From the NCBI GenBank assembly GCA_963524285.1, contig CAURGZ010000002.1:1-64000 (forward strand): a DNA stretch of 64,000 bases, given 5' to 3'. A model generated the notes under the pieces. That model was not told the DNA's origin, made no database searches, and saw only the letters and a program-made list of their open reading frames with translations. Below, in pieces: positions 42,936 to 51,765 of this stretch (position 1 is its first letter; every line of letters starts with the position of its first letter). The position numbers and the translations under genes were made by a program. The DNA comes from Lancefieldella sp963524285. GTDB lineage: Bacteria; Actinomycetota; Coriobacteriia; Coriobacteriales; Atopobiaceae.

Positions 42936-45020
42936 TTGGGCGTCTCAGATCTTTTCTCGCTAAATAAAGCTTCAAAGCAACCTCAGGGTTCTACCCTAGA
43001 GAAGATTTTACTGCGCTCAAATAATGTCATTGCCGCTCTTAAAGACCTTGTTGCAAACAATCAGATTGCAGAGGCTGGCCTTCAAGAGATGCTGATGCGC
43101 TCTAAAAATCTCGAGAATACCAATCTGCCCAAGGGCGATGTTCATAAGCTGGACAGAACGGGGCGCTGGTGGTTCAACGCTAACACACTGGAGTGCGCAC
43201 CAGAAGAGTACGATGCTTTTATTGCAACAGAGGCAATCCTCAACATTTCACAAGATGTTGAAGCCCTAAAGAATACACATGCTTCTGAGACAGATCTTCA
43301 GCTTGTTCGTACTACCCTCTCGCAGGTAGCAAGTCTCATGCCCAAGTCAGCTTCTCTTTCTGAGCAGGTTGCTCCTTTTAGCGGTAACGCTGATGGCAGC
43401 TCAGACTGGATGAAGCGTCTCTGGTTTGCCAACTATGTTGAGAACACGCCATTCCCTTTTAGGATGGTGTACAACTTCTCTTACAATCCACAGCTTGATA
43501 TTTTGGTATTTGAGTTCTTTGTAGCTCGTCCTCGCTGCTTTAGTTTCTTATCCGCAGAAAAGGCAGAGCAAATTGCAGCGGCGCGCGCTTACGCGCTGCG
43601 TACGTCTCTTTGCGTGGCTCGTATGGCACTTCAAAGCTGCAAAATCTCTCGCGTCTGCATCAACGGCAGCTTGCGCGGAGAAGAACGCATTGTCCTATCC
43701 ATGGACTTAAACGAGGCTGCTCTTGCTCGCCTGCTGCCTACTGCAGCAAACACTCAAATTGACGGCAACAGTTTCCCACAAGATCCAGCGCTTAGAGTTT
43801 CTTTTGACGCTGAAGGTTGGTTTAGCGAGGTTGAGCCTTTTATGAAGCCAACAGACGAGTGGGTGTCTCCTCGTAGTTTCTTTGAAATGCCAGACCTTTC
43901 TGATCGCCCCTGCTCGCCAGCAGTTACTGCTGTTTGTGGAGCCCAAAAGGTAAGTGACCTTGGCTACTCTGAGGCGTCTCATCGCATTAGACTTTGGAAC
44001 ACCACTCTCAACAACATTCCAAAAGATGCCTCTACTGCAGATGCAGTTGGAAAATTTGAGGAAGCAAAAGCTTCAACTTCTGATATTTATGCCATTGAAG
44101 GCTTTGATAGAGTCATCCATGGCCTGGTTGAAGGCACTATTGATTTCTCGGACAGAAGGTCTATGGCCGAGAAATTCCTCTTTGGTTCGCCTTTGCAGAA
44201 AACGCTTCAATCCATAAATAACATCATGGACGGAGAGCCAGACCCAGACGCTCTAGAAAAGGTGCTTACAGAGCTTGAGTCTCAGGTTTCACCAACCCTT
44301 GATATGGGTCTGTATCTGGATGACTCTGATTCTATCTACAGATATTTTGATTCCCTCTCAGAGCGCGTTGCTTATAACCTTGCATTCCCAGATGAGCCAA
44401 GAAAACTGGTGCTTATTCCAGACACCTATTTTATGTCTTTAGCAAGAATGGCTCGTGCCTACAACCTGCTTGAACAGCCAGAAAAAGCAGAACGCTATGC
44501 ACAAGAAGCCCATAGAATTTCTCCTTTGGGAATTGATGCAACGCTGCTATTGGTAAGAACATTAGAAGATCAGTCAAAAGTTTTTGAGGCTGCAAAGCTG
44601 CTCAAAGACCTTATCGCACACATTTTCTCTAGCTCAGATGTTGCTCTGGTGTACTATCGCCTGGCCTATATGGAGTGGAAGCTAGGACGCTCTGATCTTT
44701 GTGCAGCTTGCTATCAAATGGCAATAATTATCGGCGGCAGTGTTGCCCAGCCTGCAAAAGAAGAGCTTGAAGACCTTCTTAAAGCAGATACTTCTGTTAA
44801 GAAACTAGATACCCCTCAAGAAGTCTTCTCGTTCCTTAAGCAAAATGGTGTTCCTGTCTTTGACCAGAAAGCTGTGTTTAACAAGGCAGTTGCTATTGGC
44901 AGCGCATGTGTTAACGATGGCATTTATTGTGTTGGCCAAAACATGCTCAAGAACTGCCTTGAAATTACCTTTGATGATGCAGCTGCCAAGGTAGAGAGTT
45001 CACTGAGGACGCCCTTCTAG
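42936..45020 (+). CDS. Unknown 694-residue protein with TPR-like C-terminus
   Basis: Not recognised. There is no signal peptide or membrane segment. The N-terminal 500 residues (with W-W-F-N-A-N-T-L-E-C-A-P-E-E-Y-D-A-F-I) match no family known to me. Residues about 505-610 show helix pairs spaced like tetratricopeptide repeats (A-R-A-Y-N-L-L-E-Q-P-E-K-A-E-R-Y-A-Q-E-A and A-Y-M-E-W-K-L-G-R-S-D-L-C-A-A-C). The start is TTG at 42936, chosen because AAAGGAG lies seven bases before it and no ATG is near. It is transcribed away from uvrB across a shared regulatory region. Confidence 0.8.
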   Translation: MGVSDLFSLNKASKQPQGSTLEKILLRSNNVIAALKDLVANNQIAEAGLQEMLMRSKNLENTNLPKGDVHKLDRTGRWWFNANTLECAPEEYDAFIATEAILNISQDVEALKNTHASETDLQLVRTTLSQVASLMPKSASLSEQVAPFSGNADGSSDWMKRLWFANYVENTPFPFRMVYNFSYNPQLDILVFEFFVARPRCFSFLSAEKAEQIAAARAYALRTSLCVARMALQSCKISRVCINGSLRGEERIVLSMDLNEAALARLLPTAANTQIDGNSFPQDPALRVSFDAEGWFSEVEPFMKPTDEWVSPRSFFEMPDLSDRPCSPAVTAVCGAQKVSDLGYSEASHRIRLWNTTLNNIPKDASTADAVGKFEEAKASTSDIYAIEGFDRVIHGLVEGTIDFSDRRSMAEKFLFGSPLQKTLQSINNIMDGEPDPDALEKVLTELESQVSPTLDMGLYLDDSDSIYRYFDSLSERVAYNLAFPDEPRKLVLIPDTYFMSLARMARAYNLLEQPEKAERYAQEAHRISPLGIDATLLLVRTLEDQSKVFEAAKLLKDLIAHIFSSSDVALVYYRLAYMEWKLGRSDLCAACYQMAIIIGGSVAQPAKEELEDLLKADTSVKKLDTPQEVFSFLKQNGVPVFDQKAVFNKAVAIGSACVNDGIYCVGQNMLKNCLEITFDDAAAKVESSLRTPF

Positions 45021-45043
45021 AGGCCGCGCACGTAAGCTATAAC

Positions 45044-45658
45044 TTATTGCTCTGAATGCTGGTTAAACCGAGCGTTTAACCAAAGCTCTACCTGTGCTTT
45101 AAGATCATCAAGGCCTTCAGAGTTTACAAACACTGTATCCGCCTGATTACGCAAATACGTATCGGAAGGCTGATGCGCTATACGCTGCTCAAACTCTTGG
45201 CGAGAAGATCCTCGCTGTTCAGCACGTTCTGCTCTCAGTTCCAAAGGCGCTACAACAACGACAACTTCATCAACCAGCTCAAGCAAGTCTTCAACGCGGT
45301 CAAGCAGCGGAACCTCTACAAAGCAGAACTGAGCATCTGCAGCAAGAGCCTCTTTTGTAAGGAATTGACGCATATATTCCCTGATAAAAGGCATCTCAAG
45401 CTCTTCTAAGAGCTCAGCAGATTCTCTAGTGGCAAAAGCCCTGCGACCAAGCTCTCGCCTATTAATCTCATGAGTAACGGGGTCTAACAAATCGTTACCA
45501 AAAGCCTCTGCCACACGATACGTACACTCGCATCCAGGTCTCAGAAGTCTACGAGAAACCTCATCAAGATCAAAGCGCAGACCACCTGCTGCTTCAAACA
45601 TTTTAGAAACAGTTGATTTACCAGACGCCATTCCGCCGGCGAGAATTACCTTGTACAT
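45044..45658 (-). CDS. coaE: Dephospho-CoA kinase
   Basis: Last step of coenzyme A synthesis, phosphorylating the ribose of dephospho-CoA. The 204-residue P-loop kinase shows G-G-M-A-S-G-K-S-T near the N-terminus, D-E-V-S-R-R-L and the family R-x-x-x-Q-x-x-x-R-I pattern. ATG at 45658 is used: AGGAG is eight bases upstream, while an in-frame GTG three codons earlier overlaps it. Confidence 0.94.
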   Translation of the reverse strand: MYKVILAGGMASGKSTVSKMFEAAGGLRFDLDEVSRRLLRPGCECTYRVAEAFGNDLLDPVTHEINRRELGRRAFATRESAELLEELEMPFIREYMRQFLTKEALAADAQFCFVEVPLLDRVEDLLELVDEVVVVVAPLELRAERAEQRGSSRQEFEQRIAHQPSDTYLRNQADTVFVNSEGLDDLKAQVELWLNARFNQHSEQ

Positions 45659-45669
45659 GTAGTTCACTC

Positions 45670-46299
45670 CTATAACTGCAGTGCTGTATAAGAGCCTAGC
45701 AGTTTTACTTCTTCAGGAGTATGAGTTACCCAAATTACAACTTTTGATTCAATGAACGGTTTGACAGAGGCAATAACCTGCTGCTTAAGCGCTTCGTCTA
45801 ATCCCTTGAGCGGCTCATCAAAGAGCAAGATGTCTGCATCGGCAAAGAGTGTACGTAAAAGAGCAACGCGTCTCTTTTGACCACCGGAAAGCTCAGAAAC
45901 AGGCTTGTTTTCTGTTCCTTCAAGTCCCACCCCACAAAGCACCTCTTTAATACGCTCTCGAGCGCTTTGTTTTTGCTCCTTTGAGTGCAACTGTATAGCA
46001 AGCATGATATTTGCCATAACGCTCAAGTTTTCTAGCAGTCTATCTTCCTGAAACATCATGACCGTTTTAGCGTCAGGCGATTTAAGTACTGCGCCTGAAT
46101 CAGCCACTTCAAGACCGCAAAGAATACGAAGAAGTGTTGTTTTACCTGCTCCAGAGGGCTCAGAGAGTACGTACACTCCCCTCTCAAACTTGTAGGAAAA
46201 ATCATCAAGCACAACCGTATTGCCAAACGATTTAGTGATGTTTTTTACCTCAAGCAACTGCTCGGTTGCATAGGCACAATTAGTTGTATTCATACTCAT
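45670..46299 (-). CDS. ABC importer ATPase, NitT/TauT type
   Basis: A 209-residue ATPase with Walker A G-A-G-K-T (written S-G-A-G-K-T), signature L-S-G-G-Q-K-R-R and Walker B I-L-L-F-D-E-P. It is about 40 residues shorter than SsuB/TauB relatives because the C-terminal tail is missing. The Walker A first residue differs (E-P-S-G-A-G-K-T). The ATG at 46299 overlaps the permease stop (ATGA); longer upstream frames run inside the permease gene and are rejected. Confidence 0.87.
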   Translation of the reverse strand: MSMNTTNCAYATEQLLEVKNITKSFGNTVVLDDFSYKFERGVYVLSEPSGAGKTTLLRILCGLEVADSGAVLKSPDAKTVMMFQEDRLLENLSVMANIMLAIQLHSKEQKQSARERIKEVLCGVGLEGTENKPVSELSGGQKRRVALLRTLFADADILLFDEPLKGLDEALKQQVIASVKPFIESKVVIWVTHTPEEVKLLGSYTALQL

Positions 46300-47213
46300 G
46301 AGCAGCTCTTTTCTAACCTTGCAGCAGCCCATGAAACTAACCGCATCACGATCTTCTCGCCAAGCGCGCTCATCACAATAACCACAAGCGTCCACGCAAA
46401 AAGGGCTGGCGTATCCAAATACACTTTAGCGTTATAGAGGTGCTCGCCAATGGAGAATGCGGGAAGGCCAATGACCTCGGCAGCAATTCCCGACTTCCAG
46501 CAAAATCCCATGGCAAGTGAGGTGGCTGTCTTAAGCGAAGGCATAAGCTGCGACAAATAAATTGCTTTAATGCGTTGCCAACCGTGAATTTGGTATACAT
46601 CAGCCATCTCAATAAGCTGCTGGTCAGTGCTGAGGAGCCCCTCAAGTACCGCAATGTAGATGATGGGAAGTGCCATCAAAAATGAAATTGAAATTGAGAG
46701 GTAGGGCGTGCGAACCCAGATAAGTAGCAAGATGACAAAAGATGCCACGGGAATTGATTTGATTGTAGAAATAAGCGGCTCAAAAAGAATCTTAATCAGC
46801 TTGTACTTAAAACTCAAAAACGCCAGCAAGGAGCCAACGGTAAAAGCAAGTGCTCCACCAGCAAAAATACGCAAAAGAGAAAGACCAATAGAAACCCAAA
46901 ACTCGCGTAGTTGAGCTAGCGAGAAAAGCGTCTGAATGGTCTGAATAGGTGAAGTTAAAACAATATCCTGATTGATGACAACCGCAGCTATCTGCCACAT
47001 GACAAGCCAAAATACCAGTGCGCCTAAACGTGCTCCCCAGCTAGAAGCAACTTTGCGCACAGTCGGTTTGCCTTGCACGCGGCCCGCACCTTGGGTCTGA
47101 CCTGCGCTTTGGGCCTGATCGTTTTTCTCGACAGAAAAATCTGCCGAGGCAGCGCCTTTCTCGGCGCCACCTCGGGCAGAAATACTATCTTTTATGTGCG
47201 GGTTATGCGCCAA
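46296..47213 (-). CDS. ABC importer permease, SsuC/TauC type
   Basis: A 305-residue permease. An unusually long Gln/Gly/Ala-rich cytosolic N-terminus (about 55 residues) precedes five to six membrane segments and the EAA loop (A-D-V-Y-Q-I-H-G-W-Q-R-I). The TTG start at 47213 overlaps the binding-protein end by 11 bases, with GGAGA upstream. A later internal start would give the usual family length, so the exact start is uncertain. Confidence 0.85.
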   Translation of the reverse strand: MAHNPHIKDSISARGGAEKGAASADFSVEKNDQAQSAGQTQGAGRVQGKPTVRKVASSWGARLGALVFWLVMWQIAAVVINQDIVLTSPIQTIQTLFSLAQLREFWVSIGLSLLRIFAGGALAFTVGSLLAFLSFKYKLIKILFEPLISTIKSIPVASFVILLLIWVRTPYLSISISFLMALPIIYIAVLEGLLSTDQQLIEMADVYQIHGWQRIKAIYLSQLMPSLKTATSLAMGFCWKSGIAAEVIGLPAFSIGEHLYNAKVYLDTPALFAWTLVVIVMSALGEKIVMRLVSWAAARLEKSCS

Positions 47214-48219
47214 AGTAGAAATCGTCTCCAGGAACCTGTCCGCCTACTGCCTGAGAATTAGCCTCAGCCAGAATGCCTAAGTAACTTGAAAGTGCGCTCT
47301 TCATATCTGCGCCATCAATATACGTAATATTACACTTAGGCAACGCAACCTTGGCAATAGGCTCTGGAACAATACCGTATTTACCTACAAGCGTAGCAGC
47401 CTCATCTGGATGATCAACCGCAAATGCAACAGAGTCTTTGTAGTGAGAAAGCAGCGCCGTTACCGCATCTGGAGAATCTGAGATGAGCTTTGAAGAAATA
47501 ATAGTTACGCCGGCAATCAGCTTGCTCTGAGGATTGACAGCCTCCCACTCAGCGCCAAGGTCGATTGCAATACGAATCTGGCTGTTCTTGCTTTGTGCTA
47601 CCGTAACAAAAGGCTGTGGGAGCAGCGCAATTCCCTCTGGATCTTGAGCTAGAGCAGCAACACACTCGGTATGTTCGCTCTTCCACTCTACCTGGACGTC
47701 CTCACCAAGTGTCATACCATTTTTGCTCAACAGGTAGGACAATGTGTACTCTGGGACAGCACCCTTACCAGAAGCGTAGAGCGTCTTTCCCTTGAGGTCA
47801 GTAAGCTTAGAGATAGCGCTACCCGTCTCAACAATGTAAAGGACGTTCAATACGTTAAGACAAGCTACCTTATAGGCGCCTTTGGTCTTGTTAAAGAGCG
47901 TAGCTGCAAGGTTTGCAGGAATAGAGGCAACGTCAACGTCACCCTGAGCAACCTTAGCAACTACCTGATCAGGAGCATCCAAAATCTCAAACGAGTAGTT
48001 GTTATCGGTAATGTTTTGCGCCTCAACCTCGCTCATGAACTTAACTAAGCCCATGGCAGTAGGTCCTTTGAGCGTTGCAACTTTTACCGCAACGGGATCA
48101 GATTTCTTAGCCTCATCTTTTGCAGCATCTTGAGACTTCTCTTGGTCTGTTCCCTTGCAGCCAAACAATGCAGTAGCTGGAATAAGACCTGCAAGTTTAA
48201 GGAACGAACGTCTATCCAT
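47203..48219 (-). CDS. ABC importer substrate-binding lipoprotein, NMT1/SsuA type
   Basis: A 338-residue exported lipoprotein with a Tat-like start D-R-R-S-F-L-K-L and lipobox L-F-G-C. The NMT1/NitT-type fold is indicated by the V-D-V-A-S-I-P-A-N-L-A segment and D-L-K-G-K-T-L-Y. With the downstream permease and ATPase it makes a full importer. Family ligands include sulfonates, nitrate and thiamine precursors. No metabolic neighbour decides between them, and no riboswitch was seen. Confidence 0.88.
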   Translation of the reverse strand: MDRRSFLKLAGLIPATALFGCKGTDQEKSQDAAKDEAKKSDPVAVKVATLKGPTAMGLVKFMSEVEAQNITDNNYSFEILDAPDQVVAKVAQGDVDVASIPANLAATLFNKTKGAYKVACLNVLNVLYIVETGSAISKLTDLKGKTLYASGKGAVPEYTLSYLLSKNGMTLGEDVQVEWKSEHTECVAALAQDPEGIALLPQPFVTVAQSKNSQIRIAIDLGAEWEAVNPQSKLIAGVTIISSKLISDSPDAVTALLSHYKDSVAFAVDHPDEAATLVGKYGIVPEPIAKVALPKCNITYIDGADMKSALSSYLGILAEANSQAVGGQVPGDDFYFGA

Positions 48220-48276
48220 GAATCACTCCTGACTCGAAAAGTTAACTACGGCTACCTTATCACGTCTACAGCAAAA

Positions 48277-48304
48277 TTCATACGATATACAGCATATCTT
48301 GCAA
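48277..48304 (-). promoter_or_regulatory. Candidate promoter of the NMT1-type importer
   Basis: On the minus strand TTGCAA (48299-48304) and TATGAA (48277-48282) with a 16-base spacer. A small inverted repeat GATAT/ATATC (48284-48298) fills the spacer. Confidence 0.35.
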
Positions 48305-48338
48305 ACTCTTTGATACATCCAAAAGGCAAGACGTGCCA

Positions 48339-48368
48339 ATGGCGAGAAAAACTAGTTCTTCTCGCCAT
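48339..48368 (-). terminator. Hairpin of inverted GGCGAGAA motifs over the M42 stop codon
   Basis: ATGGCGAGAA (48339-48348) and TTCTCGCCAT (48359-48368) pair perfectly. The peptidase gene's last codons form one arm, and the stop codon is in the loop. On the minus strand the second arm begins TTTTTCTCG, so the usual T tract is inside the stem. Confidence 0.5.
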
Positions 48369-49413
48369 ATCCAAGGACGTACGCACGACACAGGTTCTCA
48401 GTGCCGATAATTGCATCGATGTGGCAGCGCTCGCGACCGTGAGTGTTGAGACATGCTGGACCAAATGCGCCGCTCTTAAGATCGTTGCCAGAGAAATACG
48501 CAGCGTTAGCATCAGTTGAGAAGTGGAAGGCAACCTGCTGGTTCCACTTTTCTGGCTCAACAACCTCCTGCGCACACACAATAAGTTTGTTGGAAACTTC
48601 CCAATCGTAAGGCGAGCGAATATCAGAAACAATGATACCTACGTGGTGCTCGTTTGAATTGTAGTCAGGGCCAATAAGGGTAATGTCCAGCGATACGTAC
48701 TCATCCACCTCAACAGGCAAGAATGCGCCGCCGTGACCAATCTCCTCGTACATTGGGAATGCGAACAAGGTGTTATAGAGGGGTTTCTCGCCAGATTGCG
48801 CCAGCCAACGGAGTGTATGAAGCTGTGCGGCAACACAAGCCTTATCGTCGATAAAGCGAGAAACCATATAGCCGTTGTCATACATCTCAAAGTGAGGATC
48901 AATGGCAACAACTGCACCCTCAGAGACGCCCAGCGCACGAGCTTCCTCAGGGGAAGAAACGTCAGCGATAAGCGAGATGGACATGTTGTCCTCGTTGCGC
49001 TCCATGGTTCGAGCGTCTTCAAAGACGTGAACGGAGTGGTGATTGCAGATTACCTGACCATCAACAACGGAGCCATCTCTGCAGACAACATGGCAGGTCT
49101 CGCCCTCAATGCTGTGGTAGTTGATGCCGCCCAGCTGGCGAACGCGCAGTGTGCCGTCTGAATTGAAGCCGCGAACAATCAGGCCAATGGTGTCAAGGTG
49201 AGCATTAACGCCCACAGTCTTGCTGGTATCTTTACCCTCTACCAGGACATACGCCGTAGCTTTGTTATCAATCTGAAGCTCATAGCCCGCCTCGGCAACA
49301 AGCTCTCGAAGCAGCTCATGGATGCGCTCGTAGTAGCCAACAGGGCTATCGCACTCAACAAGCTTCTTTGTAGTATCAATCAAATACTGTGTATCAGTTT
49401 CAAAATGAGTCAT
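48352..49413 (-). CDS. M42-family metallo-aminopeptidase
   Basis: A 353-residue di-zinc peptidase (glutamyl/leucyl aminopeptidase type, often mislabelled endoglucanase). Metal and catalytic motifs are visible: N-A-H-L-D-T (about 73-78), the E-E-I-G-H-G-G block and the I-D-D-K-A-C-V-A-A segment. It removes N-terminal residues from peptides in the cytosol, fitting the peptide importers in this window. AGGAG precedes the ATG; it follows pepT by nine bases, so the two are one operon. Confidence 0.92.
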   Translation of the reverse strand: MTHFETDTQYLIDTTKKLVECDSPVGYYERIHELLRELVAEAGYELQIDNKATAYVLVEGKDTSKTVGVNAHLDTIGLIVRGFNSDGTLRVRQLGGINYHSIEGETCHVVCRDGSVVDGQVICNHHSVHVFEDARTMERNEDNMSISLIADVSSPEEARALGVSEGAVVAIDPHFEMYDNGYMVSRFIDDKACVAAQLHTLRWLAQSGEKPLYNTLFAFPMYEEIGHGGAFLPVEVDEYVSLDITLIGPDYNSNEHHVGIIVSDIRSPYDWEVSNKLIVCAQEVVEPEKWNQQVAFHFSTDANAAYFSGNDLKSGAFGPACLNTHGRERCHIDAIIGTENLCRAYVLGYGEKN

Positions 49414-49422
49414 GACTATCTC

Positions 49423-50673
49423 CTAGTTTTGTGGATGGGTGTAGAGCTCTACCAGGTGCTCAAGCATGTCAACCATGCCCTCAAGCTCTGGGACAGGAAC
49501 AAACTCTCTGACGCCGTGAGCATTGTAGTAGCAGGCAGAAAGATTAGCGCAAGGGAATCCTCTAAAGGAAAGCTGGGATCCATCGGTGCCGCCGCGCATT
49601 GGAATGCAGGTCATCTCTACGCCGACCTTCTCGTATGCAGTGCGAGCATTCTCGATTAAGTGCGCATACTCAGGCTTTAATACGATGTCAGCCAAGTTGT
49701 GATACTGGTCGTAAATCTCAACGGAAAGTACCTCAGAGCCAATCTGCTTGTTTACATACGCTGCAGCATCAACCATCAACTGCTTACGGCGCTCAACCTT
49801 TGCCTGGTCATGGTCTCGAATAATGTAATCAGCGCGAGCAGACTCGCAATCACCGTTGACGCGCTCCAGATAGAAGAAGCCATCATAGCCCTCAGTGAAC
49901 TCAGGACGCTCCGCAGGTGGAAGCAGCTCGTGGAAGCGCATGATTGCCTCAGATGCATTGATCATCTGGCCTTTTGCGGTACCCGTGTGAACCGAAAGTC
50001 CGTGAGCACGCACAAACACCTCAGCAGCATTGAAGGTCTCGTAGCAGAACTCACCAAACGGACCCCCATCAATGGTGTAACCATACGCAGCACCAAAAGC
50101 GTCAAGATCCAGAAGAGCTGCGCCGTGGCCAATCTCCTCATCAGGAACAAACGCAAGTGCAATACGTGGGTGCTTAAGTTCTGGATGCTCTTTGTAGCGA
50201 GCAAGCAAACTGACCAGCATGGCAATGCCAGCCTTGTCATCGCCGCCAAGCAGCGACGTGCCATCAGTGGTAACAAGCTGCCAACCAATCATGTGCTCAA
50301 GCTGAGGATTTGTCTCAGGGCTGATATAGACCTCTCTGCCCTCACGATCAGAACCAACCACCAACTTGCCACCCTCATACGTAACTACCTGAGGATGAAC
50401 GGGGTTACCCCAAGACTGCCAAGCCGTATCAATGTGGCAGCAGAAACCAAGAGTTGGAAGGTCCTCCAAACCCTTGCTTGCCGGCCAGTGAGCAACCACA
50501 TAGGCGTGCTCATCAACAACCACATTCTCTGCGCCAAGCTCGCGAAGGTCAGCCGCAACAACCTCAGCCATCTGGTGCTGAGACTCAGTTGAAGGAACGG
50601 TATCTGCCGTCAGAGGATTAGACTGAGAAGAAACCTTGCAATACTCAATAAATCTATCTAGAACGTCACTCAT
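49423..50673 (-). CDS. pepT: Peptidase T (tripeptide aminopeptidase)
   Basis: A 416-residue M20B zinc peptidase. It shows the metal-site motifs C-C-H-I-D-T-A (about 74-80), G-G-D-D-K-A-G-I and D-E-E-I-G-H-G, and the substrate motif M-R-G-G-T-D-G-S. It liberates N-terminal residues from tripeptides. Length is typical. AAGGGAG precedes the ATG. A terminator hairpin lies just upstream, so its transcription probably needs its own promoter or readthrough. Confidence 0.95.
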   Translation of the reverse strand: MSDVLDRFIEYCKVSSQSNPLTADTVPSTESQHQMAEVVAADLRELGAENVVVDEHAYVVAHWPASKGLEDLPTLGFCCHIDTAWQSWGNPVHPQVVTYEGGKLVVGSDREGREVYISPETNPQLEHMIGWQLVTTDGTSLLGGDDKAGIAMLVSLLARYKEHPELKHPRIALAFVPDEEIGHGAALLDLDAFGAAYGYTIDGGPFGEFCYETFNAAEVFVRAHGLSVHTGTAKGQMINASEAIMRFHELLPPAERPEFTEGYDGFFYLERVNGDCESARADYIIRDHDQAKVERRKQLMVDAAAYVNKQIGSEVLSVEIYDQYHNLADIVLKPEYAHLIENARTAYEKVGVEMTCIPMRGGTDGSQLSFRGFPCANLSACYYNAHGVREFVPVPELEGMVDMLEHLVELYTHPQN

Positions 50674-50682
50674 AAAACTCCC

Positions 50683-50721
50683 TTACAAAAAACTGCGCTA
50701 ACCAAATAGTTAACGCAGTTT
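50683..50721 (-). terminator. Terminator between the amidotransferase-like gene and pepT
   Basis: AAACTGCGCTAAC (50690-50702) pairs with GTTAACGCAGTTT (50709-50721) with one wobble, followed by TTTTTTG on the minus strand. It lies within 20 bases of the pepT start, so it could also act as an attenuator. Confidence 0.82.
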
Positions 50722-50735
50722 AGAGTATCAATGTA

Positions 50736-51530
50736 TTAACGAGAAGACCGTGAGGCTCGTGAAGCTGTAACAAAGGATTTCCAAAGTTCACAGTCAGCTT
50801 TGCTGTATTGCCAACCATACTCTGGATGCCATTGCACACCTAGAGCAAACGTCTTGCCCTTGACCTCGGCTCCTTCAATAATGCCGTCTGAAGCATACGC
50901 AACTACATTAAGCTCAGCGGAAACCTTTTTCAGGGCCTCATCGTGATACGAGTTTGCTTGAATGTCTTCAACCTTACCCAGAGCGTTGTACAGCAAAGAA
51001 TCTTTTTGAACATGAACAGCATGAGCTGGATGGTACAAATTTGCCGAATGAGTCCAGAATGCATGATTTTCTGTTGGTTCAAGGGTGTGCAAATCTTGTA
51101 CAAGCGTACCGCCCAGCACAACGTTTAAAAGCTGTAGGCCACGGCAAATGGCAAGTAAAGGTTTATCTGCAGCAAGTACCTGCTTTACCAGCTCAAACTC
51201 AAGCGCATCTCGGATAGGACACAAACGATTAAGGTCGCGTGGCTCTTCTCCCCAATTGCGAGGGTCAACATCATGACCACCAGTGAGGCAGAAGCCGTCA
51301 CACATCTCAACAAACTGACCAATAACTTCTGGATCTTCTGTTAAAGGCATCATGATTGGGATGCCACCAGCTGCAAGAATGGCATCAAACTGAATTTGTG
51401 ATACAGAAGCAGAATCAGAAAAATTTTCTTCAGGCATCCAGCGAGGAGTTACACAGATAAGAGGGCGCTTAGAAGCAGGAAGCTTGGGAACATCACTAAA
51501 TGCATCTTTAACAATATCTGGAATAACCAC
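50736..51530 (-). CDS. Class I glutamine amidotransferase-like hydrolase (PuuD family)
   Basis: A 264-residue member of the gamma-glutamyl-gamma-aminobutyrate hydrolase family. The nucleophile cysteine sits in A-I-C-R-G-L-Q-L-L-N-V, and the catalytic His/Glu in G-V-Q-W-H-P-E. E. coli PuuD releases GABA in putrescine breakdown; no other putrescine gene is here, so the substrate is open (a gamma-glutamyl compound is likely). Near peptidases it may serve peptide-derived gamma-glutamyl bonds. The GTG start has AGAGGA upstream. Confidence 0.88.
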   Translation of the reverse strand: MVIPDIVKDAFSDVPKLPASKRPLICVTPRWMPEENFSDSASVSQIQFDAILAAGGIPIMMPLTEDPEVIGQFVEMCDGFCLTGGHDVDPRNWGEEPRDLNRLCPIRDALEFELVKQVLAADKPLLAICRGLQLLNVVLGGTLVQDLHTLEPTENHAFWTHSANLYHPAHAVHVQKDSLLYNALGKVEDIQANSYHDEALKKVSAELNVVAYASDGIIEGAEVKGKTFALGVQWHPEYGWQYSKADCELWKSFVTASRASRSSR

Positions 51531-51648
51531 AAAATCCTCTTATCAGTCAGTACTTCTATCTAAATTCACGTTAAAGGTATACCCTTAATGAGTCTATGAC
51601 TTTATCGCTTTTGCGTTTTTCATGCCACCCTGACAACTCTTCCTTCAC

Positions 51649-51673
51649 AATGTTTTTTCACTCATGAAACATT
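51649..51673. promoter_or_regulatory. Inverted repeat upstream of an orphan binding-protein gene
   Basis: AATGTTT and AAACATT lie 11 bases apart, about 95 bases before the gene. The 11-mer CATGAAACATT within it occurs again at 59455-59465, upstream of the paralogous binding-protein gene. Confidence 0.4.
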
Positions 51674-51765
51674 TTTTCTGTATTGCATACAATTAATTTG
51701 GGTATTAAGAAGCCAGTTCCTACATTTAAACTTCATGTTGTGAAGATACAAACGGAAGGCGCCCT

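Noticed and set aside
46300..46395. N-terminal extension of the NitT-type ATPase
   Set aside because: It lies within the permease coding end; the overlapping ATGA start gives the family N-terminus.
48220..48351. Riboswitch (such as TPP) before the NMT1-type importer
   Set aside because: No conserved riboswitch core was found in the short leader.
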